This document shows positions 16,588 through 34,404 of a stretch of 64,000 nt of DNA, in pieces. Source of the DNA: Megachile rotundata (lineage: Eukaryota > Arthropoda > Insecta > Hymenoptera > Megachilidae); the NCBI RefSeq assembly GCF_050947335.1, contig NC_134993.1:1984001-2048000 (forward strand), written 5' to 3'. A program made the position numbers and the translations under genes. Below the pieces are notes generated by a model, which was not told the origin of the DNA, did not search any database, and was given only the letters and a program-made list of their open reading frames with translations. Within the stretch, counting starts at the first letter, position 1. Every line of letters begins with the position of its first letter.

Positions 16588-19500
16588 CGTTCACACAATA
16601 ACAAACACACAGTCGCGATCACTCGATCACGATCACACAATCACGATCACACAGTCACGATCACACAATCACAATCACACAATCACGATCACACAATCAC
16701 GATCACATAATCACGATCACACAATCACGATCACACAATCACGATCACACAATCACCATCACACAATCACGATCACACAATCACGATCACACAATCACGA
16801 TCACACAATCACGATCACACAATCACGATCACACAATCACGATCACACAATCACGATCACACAATCACGATCACACAATCACGATCACACAATCACGATC
16901 ACACAATCACGATCACACAATCACGAACACACAATCACGATCACACAATCACGATCACACAATCACGATCACACAATCACGATCACACAATCACGATCAC
17001 ACAATCACAATCACACAATCACAATCACACAATCACAATCACACAATCACAATCACAATCACGACCACACAGTCACGAACACACCATCACGATCACACAA
17101 TCAAGGTCACACAATGACGATCACACAATCACCATCACACAATCACGATCAGACAATCACAATCACACAATCACGATCACACAATCACGATCACACAATC
17201 ACGATCACACAATCACAATCACACAATCACAAACACACAGTCGCCATCACACGATCACGATCACACGATCACGATCACACAATCACAATCACACAATCAA
17301 GGTCACACAATGACGATCACACCATCACCATCACACAATCACGACCACACAATCACGATCACACAATTACGATCACACAATCACGATCACACAATCACGT
17401 TTACACAATCACAAACACACAGTCGCGATCACTCGATCACGATCACACGATCACGATCACACAATCACAATCACACAATCAAGGTCACACAATGACGATC
17501 ACACCATCACCATCACACAATCACGACCACACAATCACGATCACACAATCACAATCACACAATCACAATATCACAATCGCAATCACACAATCACAATATC
17601 ACAATCAGACAATCACACAATCACACAATCACACAATCACGATCACACTATCACGATCACACAATCACGATCACACAATCACGATCACACAATCACCATC
17701 ACACAATCACCATCACACAATCACCATCACACAATCACAATCACACAATCAAGGTCACACAATGACGATCACACAATCACCATCACACAATCACGACCAC
17801 TCAATCACGATAACACAATCACGATCACACAATCACGATCACACAATCACGTTCACACAATCACAAACACAGAGTCGCGAACACACGATCACGATCACAC
17901 AACCACGATCACACAGTCACGATCACACAATCACGATCACACAGTCACGATCACACAATCAGAGTCGCACAACCACAATCACACAACCACAATCACACAA
18001 TCACACAGTCACAATCCCACAATCACGACCACACAGTCACGATCACACAATCACAATCACACAATCACAATGTCACAATCGCAATCACACAATCACAATA
18101 ACACAATCAGACAATCACACAATCACACAATCACACAATCACGATCACACAATCATGATCACACAATCACGATCACACAATCACGATCACACAATCACGA
18201 TCACACAATGACGATCACACCATCACCATCACACAATCACGACCACACAATCACAATCACACAACCAAAATCACACAATCACAATCACACAATCAATGTC
18301 ACACAATGACGATCACACAATCACCATCACACAATCTCGACCACACTATCACGATCACACAATCACGATCACACAATCACGTTCACACAATCACAAACAC
18401 ACAGTCGCGATCACTCGATCACGATCACACAATCACGATCACACAATCACGAACACTCAATCACAATCACACAATCACAAACACACAGTCGCGATCACAT
18501 GATCACGATCACACGATCACGATCACACAATCACAATCACACAATCACGATCACACAATCACGATCACACAATCACGATCACACAAACACGATCACACGA
18601 TCACAATCACACAATCACAAACACACAGTCGCGATCACACGATCACGATCACACGATCACGATCACACGATCGCGATCACACGATCACGATCACACGATC
18701 ACGATCACACAATCACAATCACACAATCAAGGCACACAATGACGATCACACCATCACCATCACACAATCACGACCACACAATCACGATCACACAATCACG
18801 ATCACACAATCACGTTCACACAATCACAAACACACAGTCGCGATCACTCGATCACGATCACACAATCACGATCACACAGTCACTATCACAGAATCACAAT
18901 CACACAATCACAATATCACAATCGCAATCACACAATCACAATAACACAATCAGACAATCACACAATCACACAATCACACAATCACGATCACACAATCATG
19001 ATCACACAATCACGATCACACAATCGCGATCACACAATCACGATCACACAATCACCATCACACAATCACAATCACACAATCAAGGTCACACAATGACGAT
19101 CACACAATCACGATCACACGATCACAATCACACAATCACAAACACACAGTCGCGATCACACGATCACGATCACACGATCACGATCACACGATCGCGATCA
19201 CACGATCACGATCACACGATCACGATCACACAATCACAATCACACAATCAATGTCACACAATGACGATCACACCATCACCATCACACAATCACGACCACA
19301 CAATCACGATCACACAATCACGATCGCACAATCACGATCACACAATCACAAACACACAGTCGCGATCACACGATCACGATCACACAATCACGATCACACA
19401 GTCACGATCACACAATCACAATCACACAATCACGATCACACAATCACAATCACAATCACGATCACACAGTCACGATCACACCATCACGATCACACGATCA

Positions 19501-22500
19501 CCATCACACAATCACGATCACACAATCACAATCACACAATGACGATCACACCATCACCATCACACAATGACGACCACACAATCACGATCACACAATCACG
19601 TTCACACAATCACGAACACACAGTCGCGATCACTCGATCACGATCACATAATCACGATCACACAGTCACCATCACACAATCACAATCACACAATCACAAT
19701 GTCACAATCGCAATCACACAATCACAATAACACAATCAGACAATCACACAATCACACAATCACACAATCACGATCACACAATCATGATCACACAATCACG
19801 ATCACACAATCACGATTACACAATGACGATCACACCATCACCATCACACAATCACGACCACACAATCACGATCACACAATCACGATCACACAATCACCAT
19901 CGCACAATCACGATCACACAATCACGATCACACAATCACGATCACACAATCACGATCACACAGTCACGATCACACAATCACAATCACACAATCACGATCA
20001 CACAATCACAATCACAATCACGATCACACAGTCACGATCACACCATCACGATCACACGATCACCATCACACAATCACGATCACACAATCACAATCACACA
20101 ATGACGATCACACCATCACCATCACACAATCACGACCACACAATCACGATCACACAATCACGTTCACACAATCACGAACACACAGTCGCGATCACTCGAT
20201 CACGATCACACAATCGCGATCACACAGTCACGATCACACAATCACAATCACACAATCACAATGTCACAATCGCAATCACACAATCACAATAACACAATCA
20301 GACAATCACACAATCACACAATCACGATCACACAATCATGATCACACAATCACGATCACACAATCACGATCACACAATCACAATCACACAATGACGATCA
20401 CACCATCACCATTACACAATCACGACCACACAATCACGATCACACAATCACGATCACACAATCACCATCGCACAATCGCGATCACACAATCACGATCACA
20501 CAATCACGATCACACAATCACGATCACACAATCACAGTCACACAATCACAATCACACAATCACAACCACAATCACGATCACACAGTCACGATCACACCAC
20601 CACGATCACACGATCACGATCACACAATCACAATCACACAATCGTTATCACACAATCACGATCACACAATCACCATCCCACAATCACCATCACACAATCA
20701 CCATCACATTATCACAATCATACAATCACAATCACACAATCAAGGTCACACAATGACGATCACACAATCACCAGCATACAATCACGACCAGACAATCACG
20801 ATCACACAATCACGTTCACACAATCACAAACACACAGTCGCGATCACACAATCACAATCCCACAATCACGATCACACAATCACGATCACACAATCACCAT
20901 CACACAATCACCATCACACAAACACAATCACACAATCAAGGTCACACAATGACGATCACACAATCACCATCATACAATCACGACCACACAATCACGATCA
21001 CACAAACACGATCACACAATCACGATCACACAATCACGTTCACACAATCACAAACCCACAATCGCGATCACACGATCACGATCACACAATCACGATCCCA
21101 CAATCACGATCACACAATCACCATCACACAATCACCATCACACAATCACAATCACACAATCAAGGTCACACAATGACGATCACACAATCACCATCATACA
21201 ATCACGACCAGACAATCACGATCACACAATCACGTTCACACAATCACAAACACACAGTCGCGATCACACAATCACAATCCCACAATCGCGATCACACGAT
21301 CACGATCACACAATCACGATCACACAATCACGATCACACAATCACGATCACACAATCACTATCACACAATCACGATCACACAATCACGATCACACAATCA
21401 CGATCACACAATCACAATCACGCAATCACAATCACACAATCGCAATCACACAATCACAATCATACAACCACAAGCGCACAATCACGCAGTCACAATCCCA
21501 CAATCACGATCACACAATCACGATCACACAATCACAATCACACAATCACAATCACACAATCACGCTGTCACAATCCCACAATCACGATCACACAATCACG
21601 ATCACACAGTCACGATCACACGATCACGATGACACAAAAACAATGACACAATCACAATCACACAATCACGAGCACACAATCACGATCACACAATCACCAT
21701 CACACAATCACGATCACACAATCACGATCACACTATCACGATCACACAATCACAGTCACACAATCACAATCACACAATCACAATCACAATCACGATCACA
21801 CAGTCACGATCACACAATCAGAGTCACACAATCACAATCACAAAACCACAATCACACAATCACACAGTCACAATCCCACAATCACGATCACACAATCACG
21901 ACCACACAGTCACGATCACACAATCACAATCACACAATCACAATCACACAATCACAATAACACAATCAGACAATCACACAGTCACACAATCACGATCACA
22001 CAATCACGATCACACAATCACGATCACACAATCACGTTCACACAGTCGCGATCACACAATCACGATGACACAATCACGATCACACAATCAACGTCACACA
22101 ATGACGATCACACAATCACCATCACACAATCACGATCACACAATCACAATCACACAATCACGATCACACAATCACGATCACTCAATCACAATCACACAAT
22201 CACAAACACACAGTCGCGATCACACGATCACGATCACACGATCACGATCACACGATCACGATCACACAATCAGGTTCACACAATCAACGCCACACAATGA
22301 CGATCACACAATCACCATCACACAATCTCGACCACACAATCACGATCACACAATCACGATCACACAGTCACGATCACACAATCACAATCACACAATCACA
22401 ATCACACAGTCAAAATCACACAATCACAATCACACAATCAAGGTCACACAATGACGATCACACAATCACCATCACACAATCACGGTCACACAATCACGAT

Positions 22501-23535
22501 CACACAATCACGATCACTCAATCACAATCACAATCACACAATCACAAACACACAGTAGCGATCACACGATCACGATCACACGATCATGATCACACGATCA
22601 CGATCACACGATCACGATCACACGATCACGATCACACAATCACAATCACACAATCAAGGCCACACAATGACGATCACACAATCACCATCACACAATCTCG
22701 ACCACACAATCACGATCACACAGTCACGATCACACAATCACGTTCACACAATAACAAACACACAGTCGCGATCACTCGATCACGATCACACAATCACGAT
22801 CACACAGTCACGATCACACAATCACAATCACACAATCACGATCACACAATCACGATCACATAATCACGATCACACAATCACGATCACACAATCACCATCA
22901 CACAATCACGATCACACAATCACGATCACACAATCACGATCACACAATCACCATCACACAATCACAATCACGCAATCAAGGTCACAGAATGACGATCACA
23001 CAATCACCATCACACAATTACCATCACACAATCACAATCACACAATCACGAGCACACAATCACGATCACACAATCACCATCACACAATCACGATCACACA
23101 ATCACGATCACACAATCACGATCACACTATCACGATCACACAATCACCGTCACACAATCACAATCACACAATCACAATCACAATCACGATAACACAGTCA
23201 CGATCACACAATCAGAGTCACACAATCACAATCACACAACCACAATCACACAATCACACAGTCACAATCCCACAATCACGATCACACAATCACGACCACA
23301 CAGTCACGATCACACAATCACAATCACACAATCACAATCACACAATCACAATAACACAATCAGACAATCACACAATCACACAATCACACAATCACGATCA
23401 CACAATCATGATCACACAATCACGATCACACAATCACGATCACACAATCACGATCACAAAATCACGATCACACAATCACCATCACACAATCACAATCACA
23501 CAATCAAGGTCACGCAATGACGATCACACAATCAC
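16588..23535. repeat. B higher-order repeat, copy 2
   Basis: This is the downstream copy at a fixed offset of 7,017 bp with no indel seen, so the duplication is recent or homogenised. Correspondence ends near 23535: after AATCAAGGTCACGCAATGACG both copies run on for about 20 bp, then copy 1 reads CCATCACACAATCACGACC and copy 2 reads CCATAACACAATCACGATC. Its last ~1.8 kb is also the start of the first C copy. Confidence 0.88.
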
Positions 23536-24696
23536 CATAACACAATCACGATCACACAATCACGATCACACAATCACGATCACACAATCACAAACACACA
23601 GTCGCCATCACACGATCACGATCACACAATCACGATCACACAGTCGCGATCACACAATCACAATCACACAATCACGATCACACAATCACAATCACAATCA
23701 CGATCACACCGTCACGATCACACCATCGCGATCACACGATCACCATCACACAATCACGATCACACAATCACAATCACACAATGACGATCACACCATCACC
23801 ATCACAAAATCACGACCACACAATCACGATCACACAATCACGTTCACACAATCACAAACACACAGTCGCGATCACTCGATCACGATCACACAATCACGAT
23901 CACACAGTCACGATCACACAATCACAATCACACAATCACAATGTCACAATCGCAATCACACAATCACAATAACACAATCAGACAATCACACAATCACACA
24001 ATCACACAATCACGATCACACAATCATGATCACACAATCACGATCACACAATCACGATCACACAATCACGATCACACAATCACCATCACACAATCACAAT
24101 CACACAATCAAGGTCACACAATGACGATCACACAATCACCAGCATACAATCACGACCAGACAATCACGATCACACAATCACGTTCACACAATCACAAACA
24201 CACAGTCGGGATCACACAATCACAATCCCACAATCACGATCACACAATCACGATCACACAATCACCATCACACAATCACCATCACACAATCACAATCACA
24301 CAATCAAGGTCACACAATGACGATCACACAATCACCATCATACAATCACGACCACACAATCACGATCACACAATCACGATCACACAATCACGATCACACA
24401 ATCACGTTCACACAATCACAAACCCACAATCGCGATCACACGATCACGATCACACAATCACGATCCCACAATCACGATCACACAATCACGATCACACAAT
24501 CACCATCACACAATCACCATCACACAATCACAATCACACAATCAAGGTCACACAATGACGACCACACAATCACCATCATACAATCACGACCAGACAATCA
24601 CGATCACACAATCACGATCACACAATCACTATCAGACAATCACTATCACACAATCACGATCACACAATCACGATCACACAATCACGCAGTCACACT

Positions 24697-24744
24697 ATCA
24701 CAATCACAATCACAATCACAATCACAATCACAATCACAATCACA
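24697..24744. repeat. (ATCACA)8 hexamer tract
   Basis: First tract of the S-type segment inside C copy 1. Confidence 0.95.
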
Positions 24745-25316
24745 CAATCACACAATCACAATCCCACAATCACAATCACACAATCACAGTCACACAATCA
24801 CAATCACACAATCACGCAATGACAATCCCACAATCACGATCACACAACCACGATCGCACAGTCACGATCACACGATCACGATCACACAATAACAATCACA
24901 CAATCACAATCACACAATCACGATCACACAATCACCATCACACAATCACCATCACACAATCACGATCACACAATCACGATCGCACAATCACAATCACACG
25001 ATCACGATCACACAATCACGATCACACAGTCACGATCACACAATCACAATCTCACAATCACGATCACACAATCACCATCACACAATCACCATCACACAAT
25101 CACGATCACACAATCACGATCACACAATCACGATCACACAATCACTATCACACAATCACAATCACACAACCACAATAACACAATCACAATCACACAGTCA
25201 CACAATCACAATCACAATCAGACAATCACAAACACACAATCACGATCACGCAATCACGATCACACAATCACGATCACACAATTACGATCACACAATCACT
25301 ATCACGCAGTCACACT

Positions 25317-25394
25317 ATCGCAATCACAATCACAATCACAATCACAATCACAATCACAATCACAATCACAATCACAATCACAATCACAATCACA
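25317..25394. repeat. Hexamer tract, 13 repeats, first is ATCGCA
   Basis: Longest tract in the window. The ATCGCA first repeat is shared with 32769 and 34333, which marks these three as one lineage. Confidence 0.95.
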
Positions 25395-28300
25395 CAATCA
25401 CACAATCACAATCCCACAATCACAATCACACAATCACAGTCACACAATCACAATCATGCAATCACACAGTCACAATCCCACAATCACGATCACACAATCA
25501 CGATCGCACAGTCACGACCACACGATCACGATCACACAATCACAATCACACAATCACAATCACACAATCACGATCACACAGTCACCATCACACAATTACC
25601 ATCACACAATCACGATCACACAATCAAGGTCACACAATGACGATCACACAATCACCATCACACAATCACGATCACACAATCACAATCACACAATCACGAT
25701 CACACAATCACGATCACACAATCACAATCACACAATCAACGTCACACAATGACGATCACACCATCACCATCACACAATCAGGACCACACAATCACGATCA
25801 CACAAACACAAACACACAGTCGCGATCACTCGATCACGATCACACAATCACGATCACACAGTCACTATCACACAATCACAATCACACAATCACAATATCA
25901 CAATCGCAATCACACAATCACCATCACACAATCACGATCACACAATCACAATCACACAATCACAATCACACAGTCAAAATCACACAATCACAATCACACA
26001 ATCAAGGTCACACAATGACGATCACACAATCACCATCACACAATCACGGTCACACAATCACGATCACACAATCACGATCACTCAATCACAGTCACAATCA
26101 CACAATCACAAACACAAAGTCGCGATCACACTCTCACGATCACACGATCACGATCACACGATCACGATCACACGATCACGATCACACGATCACGATCACA
26201 CAATCACAATCACACAATCAAGGCCACACAATGACGATCACACAATCACCATCACACAATCTCGACCACACAATCGCGATCACACAATCACGATCACACA
26301 ATCACGTTCACACAATAACAAACACACAGTCGCGATCACTCGATCACGATCACACAATCACGATCACACAGTCACGATCACACAATCACAATCACACAAT
26401 CACGATCACACAATCACGATCACATAATCACGATCACACAATCACGATCACACAATCACGATCACACAATCACCATCACACAATCACGATCACACAATCA
26501 CGATCACACAATCACGATCACACAATCACGATCACACAATCACGATCACACAATCACGAACACACAATCACGATCACACAATCACGATCACACAATCACG
26601 ATCACACAATCACGATCACACAATCACGATCACACAATCACGATCACACAATCACGATCACACAATCACAATCACACAATCACAATCACACAATCACAAT
26701 CACACAATCACAATCACACAATCACAATCACACAATCACAATCACAATCACGACCACACAGTCACGAACACACCATCACGATCACACAATCAAGGTCACA
26801 CAATGACGATCACACAATCACCATCACACAATCACGATCAGACAATCACAATCACACAATCACGATCACACAATCACGATCACACAATCACGATCACACA
26901 ATCACAATCACACAATCACAAACACACAGTCGCCATCACACGATCACGATCACACGATCACGATCACACAATCACAATCACACAATCAAGGTCACACAAT
27001 GACGATCACACCATCACCATCACACAATCACGACCACACAATCACGATCACACAATCACGATCACACAATCACGATCACACAATCACGTTCACACAATCA
27101 CAAACACACAGTCGCGATCACTCGATCACGATCACACGACCACGATCACACAATCACAATCACACAATCAAGGTCACACAATGACGATCACACCATCACC
27201 ATCACACAATCACGACCACACAATCACGATCACACAATCACAATCACAATCACGATCACACAGTCACGATCACACCATCACGATCACACGATCACCATCA
27301 CACAATCACGATCACACAATCACAATCACACAATGACGATCACACCATCACCATCACACAATCACGACCACACAATCACGATCACACAATCACGTTCACA
27401 CAATCACAAACACACAGTCGCGATCACACAATCACAATCCCACAATCACGATCACACAATCACGATCACACAATCACAATCACACAATCACCATCACACA
27501 ATCACCATCACACAAACACAATCACACAATCAAGGTCACACAATGACGATCACACAATCACCATCATACAATCACGACCACACAATCACGATCACACAAT
27601 CACGATCACACAATCACGATCACACAATCACCATCACACAATCACAATCACACAATCAAGGTCACACAATGACGATCACACAATCACCATCACACAATCA
27701 CGATCACACAATCACGATCACACAATCACGATCACACAATCACGTTCACACAATCACAAACACACAGTCGCGATCACACGATCACGATCACACAATCACG
27801 ATCACACAGTCACGATCACACAATCACAATCACACAATCACGATCACACAATCACCATCGCACAATCACGATCACACAATCACGATCACACAATCACGAT
27901 CACACAATCACGATCACACAATCACAGTCACACAATCACAATCACACAATCACAACCACAATCACGATCACACAGTCACGATCACACCACCACGATCACA
28001 CGATCACGATCACACAATCACAATCACACAATCGTTATCACACAATCACGATCACACAATCACCATCCCACAATCACCATCACACAATCACCATCACACA
28101 ATCACAATCATACAATCACAATCACACAATCAAGGTCACACAATGACGATCACACAATCACCAGCATACAATCACGACCAGACAATCACGATCACACAAT
28201 CACGTTCACACAATCACAAACACACAGTCGAGATCACACAATCACAATCCCACAATCACGATCACACAATCACGATCACAGAATCACAATCACACAATCA

Positions 28301-28816
28301 CCATCACACAATCACCATCACACAAACACAATCACACAATCAAGGTCACACAATGACGATCACACAATCACCATCATACAATCACGACCACACAATCACG
28401 ATCACACAATCACGATCACACAATCACGATCACACAATCACGTTCACACAATCACAAACCCACAATCGCGATCACACGATCACGATCACACAATCACGAT
28501 CCCACAATCACGATCACACAATCACCATCACACAATCACCATCACACAATCACAATCACACAATCAAGGTCACACAATGACGATCACACAATCACCATCA
28601 TACAATCACGACCAGACAATCACGATCACACAATCACGTTCACACAATCACAAACACACAGTCGCGATCACACAATCACAATCCCACAATCGCGATCACA
28701 CGATCACGATCACACAATCACGATCACACAATCACGATCACACAATCACGATCACACAATCACTATCACACAATCACGATCACACAATCACGATCACACA
28801 ATCACGCAGTCACACT

Positions 28817-28858
28817 ATCACAATCACAATCACAATCACAATCACAATCACAATCACA
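28817..28858. repeat. (ATCACA)7 hexamer tract
   Basis: Tract near the right end of C copy 1, followed by CACGCAATC. Confidence 0.93.
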
Positions 28859-31800
28859 CAATCACGCAATCACAATCCCACAATCACAATCACACAATCA
28901 CAGTCACACAATCACAATCAGACAATCACACAGTCACAATCCCACATTCACGATCACACAATCACGACCACACAGTCACGATCACACAATCACAATCACA
29001 CAATCACAATCACACAATCACAATAACACAATCAGACAATCACACAGTCACACAATCACGATCACACAATCACGATCACACAATCACAATCACACAATCA
29101 CGATCACACAATCACGATCACACAATCACAATCACACAATCAAGGTCACACAATGACGATCACACCATCACCATCACACAATCAGGACCACACAATCACG
29201 ATCACACAATCACAAACACACAGTCGCGATCACTCGATCACGATCACACAATCACGATCACACAGTCACTATCACACAATCACAATCACACAATCACAAT
29301 ATCACAATCGCAATCACACAATCACCATCACACAATCACGATCACACAATCACGATCACACTATCACGATCACACAATCACAGTCACACAATCACAATCA
29401 CACAATCACAATCACAATCACGATCACACAGTCACGATCACACAATCAGAGTCACACAATCACAATCACAAAACCACAATCACACAATCACACAGTCACA
29501 ATCCCACAATCACGATCACACAATCACGACCACACAGTCACGATCACACAATCACAATCACACAATCACAATCACACAATCACAATAACACAATCAGACA
29601 ATCACACAGTCACACAATCACGATCACACAATCACGATCACACAATCACGTTCACACAGTCGCGATCACACAATCACGATGACACAATCACGATCACACA
29701 ATCAACGTCACACAATGACGATCACACAATCACCATCACACAATCACGATCACACAATCACAATCACACAATCACGATCACACAATCACGATCACTCAAT
29801 CACAATCACACAATCACAAACACACAGTCGCGATCACACGATCACGATCACACGATCACGATCACACGATCACGATCACACAATCACGTTCACACAATCA
29901 ACGCCACACAATGACGATCACACAATCATCATCACACAATCTCGACCACACAATCACGATCACACAATCACGATCACACAGTCACGATCACACAATCACA
30001 ATCACACAATCACAATCACACAGTCAAAATCACACAATCACAATCACACAATCAAGGTCACACAATGACGATCACACAATCACCATCACACAATCACGGT
30101 CACACAATCACGATCACACAATCACGATCACTCAATCACAATCACAATCACACAATCACAAACACACAGTAGCGATCACACGATCACGATCACACGATCA
30201 TGATCACACGATCACGATCACACGATCACGATCACACGATCACGATCACACAATCACAATCACACAATCAAGGCCACACAATGACGATCACACAATCACC
30301 ATCACACAATCTCGACCACACAATCACGATCACACAGTCACGATCACACAATCACGTTCACACAATAACAAACACACAGTCGCGATCACTCGATCACGAT
30401 CACACAATCACGATCACACAGTCACGATCACACAATCACAATCACACAATCACGATCACACAATCACGATCACATAATCACGATCACACAATCACGATCA
30501 CACAATCACCATCACACAATCACGATCACACAATCACGATCACACAATCACGATCACACAATCACCATCACACAATCACAATCACGCAATCAAGGTCACA
30601 GAATGACGATCACACAATCACCATCACACAATTACCATCACACAATCACAATCACACAATCACGAGCACACAATCACGATCACACAATCACCATCACACA
30701 ATCACGATCACACAATCACGATCACACAATCACGATCACACTATCACGATCACACAATCACCGTCACACAATCACAATCACACAATCACAATCACAATCA
30801 CGATAACACAGTCACGATCACACAATCAGAGTCACACAATCACAATCACACAACCACAATCACACAATCACACAGTCACAATCCCACAATCACGATCACA
30901 CAATCACGACCACACAGTCACGATCACACAATCACAATCACACAATCACAATCACACAATCACAATAACACAATCAGACAATCACACAATCACACAATCA
31001 CACAATCACGATCACACAATCATGATCACACAATCACGATCACACAATCACGATCACACAATCACGATCACAAAATCACGATCACACAATCACCATCACA
31101 CAATCACAATCACACAATCAAGGTCACACAATGACGATCACACAATCACCATCACACAATCACGATCACACAATCACGATCACACAATCACGATCACACA
31201 ATCACAAACGCACAGTCGCCATCACACGATCACGATCACACAATCACGATCACACAGTCGCGATCACACAATCACAATCACACAATCACGATCACACAAT
31301 CACAATCACAATCACGATCACACCGTCACGATCACACCATCGCGATCACACGATCACCATCACACAATCACGATCACACAATCACAATCACACAATGACG
31401 ATCACACCATCACCATCACAAAATCACGACCACACAATCACGATCACACAATCACGTTCACACAATCACAAACACACAGTCGCGATCACTCGATCACGAT
31501 CACACAATCACGATCACACAGTCACGATCACACAATCACAATCACACAATCACAATGTCACAATCGCAATCACACAATCACAATAACACAATCAGACAAT
31601 CACACAATCACACAATCACACAATCACGATCACACAATCATGATCACACAATCACGATCACACAATCACGATCACACAATCACGATCACACAATCACCAT
31701 CACACAATCACAATCACACAATCAAGGTCACACAATGACGATCACACAATCACCAGCATACAATCACGACCAGACAATCACGATCACACAATCACGTTCA

Positions 31801-32310
31801 CACAATCACAAACACACAGTCGGGATCACACAATCACAATCCCACAATCACGATCACACAATCACGATCACACAATCACCATCACACAATCACCATCACA
31901 CAATCACAATCACACAATCAAGGTCACACAATGACGATCACACAATCACCATCATACAATCACGACCACACAATCACGATCACACAATCACGATCACACA
32001 ATCACGATCACACAATCACGTTCACACAATCACAAACCCACAATCGCGATCACACGATCACGATCACACAATCACGATCCCACAATCACGATCACACAAT
32101 CACGATCACACAATCACCATCACACAATCACCATCACACAATCACAATCACACAATCAAGGTCACACAATGACGACCACACAATCACCATCATACAATCA
32201 CGACCAGACAATCACGATCACACAATCACGATCACACAATCACTATCACACAATCACTATCACACAACCACGATCACACAATCACGATCACACAATCACG
32301 CAGTCACACT

Positions 32311-32364
32311 ATCACAATCACAATCACAATCACAATCACAATCACAATCACAATCACAATCACA
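32311..32364. repeat. (ATCACA)9 hexamer tract
   Basis: C copy 2 counterpart of 24697-24744, one repeat longer. Confidence 0.95.
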
Positions 32365-32768
32365 CAATCACACAATCACAATCCCACAATCACAATCACA
32401 CAATCACAGTCACACAATCACAATCACACAATCACGCAATGACAATCCCACAATCACGATCACACAACCACGATCGCACAGTCACGATCACACGATCACG
32501 ATCACACAATAACAATCACACAATCACAATCACACAATCACGATCACACAATCACCATCACACAATCACCATCACACAATCACGATCACACAATCACGAT
32601 CGCACAATCACAATCACACGATCACGATCACACAATCACGATCACACAGTCACGATCACACAATCACAATCTCACAATCACGATCACACAATCACCATCA
32701 CACAATCACCATCACACAATCACGATCACACAATCACGATCACACAATCACTATCACGCAGTCACACT

Positions 32769-32816
32769 ATCGCAATCACAATCACAATCACAATCACAAT
32801 CACAATCACAATCACA
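32769..32816. repeat. Hexamer tract, 8 repeats, first is ATCGCA
   Basis: C copy 2 counterpart of 25317-25394, five repeats shorter, and lying next to the 168-bp deletion. Confidence 0.94.
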
Positions 32817-34332
32817 CAATCACACAATCACAATCCCACAATCACAATCACACAATCACAGTCACACAATCACAATCATGCAATCACACAGTCACAATCC
32901 CACAATCACGATCACACAATCACGATCGCACAGTCACGACCACACGATCACGATCACACAATCACAATCACACAATCACAATCACACAATCACGATCACA
33001 CAGTCACCATCACACAATTACCATCACACAATCACGATCACACAATCAAGGTCACACAATGACGATCACACAATCACCATCACACAATCACGATCACATA
33101 ATCACAATCACACAACCACGATCACACAATCACGATCACACAATCACAATCACACAATCAACGTCACACAATGACGATCACACCATCACCATCACACAAT
33201 CAGGACCACACAATCACGATCACACAAACACAAACACACAGTCGCGATCACTCGATCACGATCACACAATCACGATCACACAGTCACTATCACACAATCA
33301 CAATCACACAATCACAATATCACAATCGCAATCACACAATCACCATCACACAATCACGATCACACAATCACAATCACACAATCACAATCACACAGTCAAA
33401 ATCACACAATCACAATCACACAATCAAGGTCACACAATGACGATCACACAATCACCATCACACAATCACGGTCACACAATCACGATCACACAATCACGAT
33501 CACTCAATCACAGTCACAATCACACAATCACAAACACAAAGTCGCGATCACACGATCACGATCACACGATCACGATCACACGATCACGATCACACGATCA
33601 CGATCACACAATCACAATCACACAATCAAGGCCACACAATGACGATCACACAATCACCATCACACAATCTCGACCACACAATCGCGATCACACAATCACG
33701 ATCACACAATCACGTTCACACAATAACAAACACACAGTCGCGATCACTCGATCACGATCACACAATCACGATCACACAGTCACGATCACACAATCACAAT
33801 CACACAATCACGATCACACAATCACGATCACAGAATCACGATCACACAATCACGATCACGCAATCACGATCACACAATCACCATCACACAATCACGATCA
33901 CACAATCACGATCACACAATCACGATCACACAATCACGATCACACAATCACGATCACACAATCACGAACACACAATCACGATCACACAATCACGATCACA
34001 CAATCACGATCACACGATCACGATCACACAATCACGATCACACAGTCACGATCACACAATCACAATCTCACAATCACGATCACACAATCACCATCACACA
34101 ATCACCATCACACAATCACGATCACACAATCACGATCACACAATCACGATCACACAATCACTATCACACAATCACAATCACACAACCACAATAACACAAT
34201 CACAATCACACAGTCACACAATCACAATCACAATCAGACAATCACAAACACACAATCACGATCACGCAATCACGATCACACAATCACGATCACACAATTA
34301 CGATCACACAATCACTATCACGCAGTCACACT

Positions 34333-34404
34333 ATCGCAATCACAATCACAATCACAATCACAATCACAATCACAATCACAATCACAATCACAATCACAAT
34401 CACA
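34333..34404. repeat. Hexamer tract, 12 repeats, first is ATCGCA
   Basis: Lies in the extra S-like block of C copy 2. It keeps the full flanks that are missing at 32.74 kb. Confidence 0.94.

Larger units (their letters stand above)
21693..29320. repeat. C higher-order repeat, copy 1 (about 7.6 kb)
   Basis: Markers recur downstream at offsets that change in steps: 7,628 near 21.7 kb, 7,614 for 22065, 22586 and 23941, 7,422 for 25456 and 25749, 8,164 for 26999 and 27333, 8,178 for 28577, and 8,872 to 8,932 near 28.94-29.15 kb. It is a mosaic. It begins with the last part of B copy 2, contains an S-type segment (about 23.9-26.0 kb, with AATGTCACAATCGC at 23941 and AATCATGCAATC at 25456), and then material with the AATCACCATCATAC marker. 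Confidence 0.8.
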
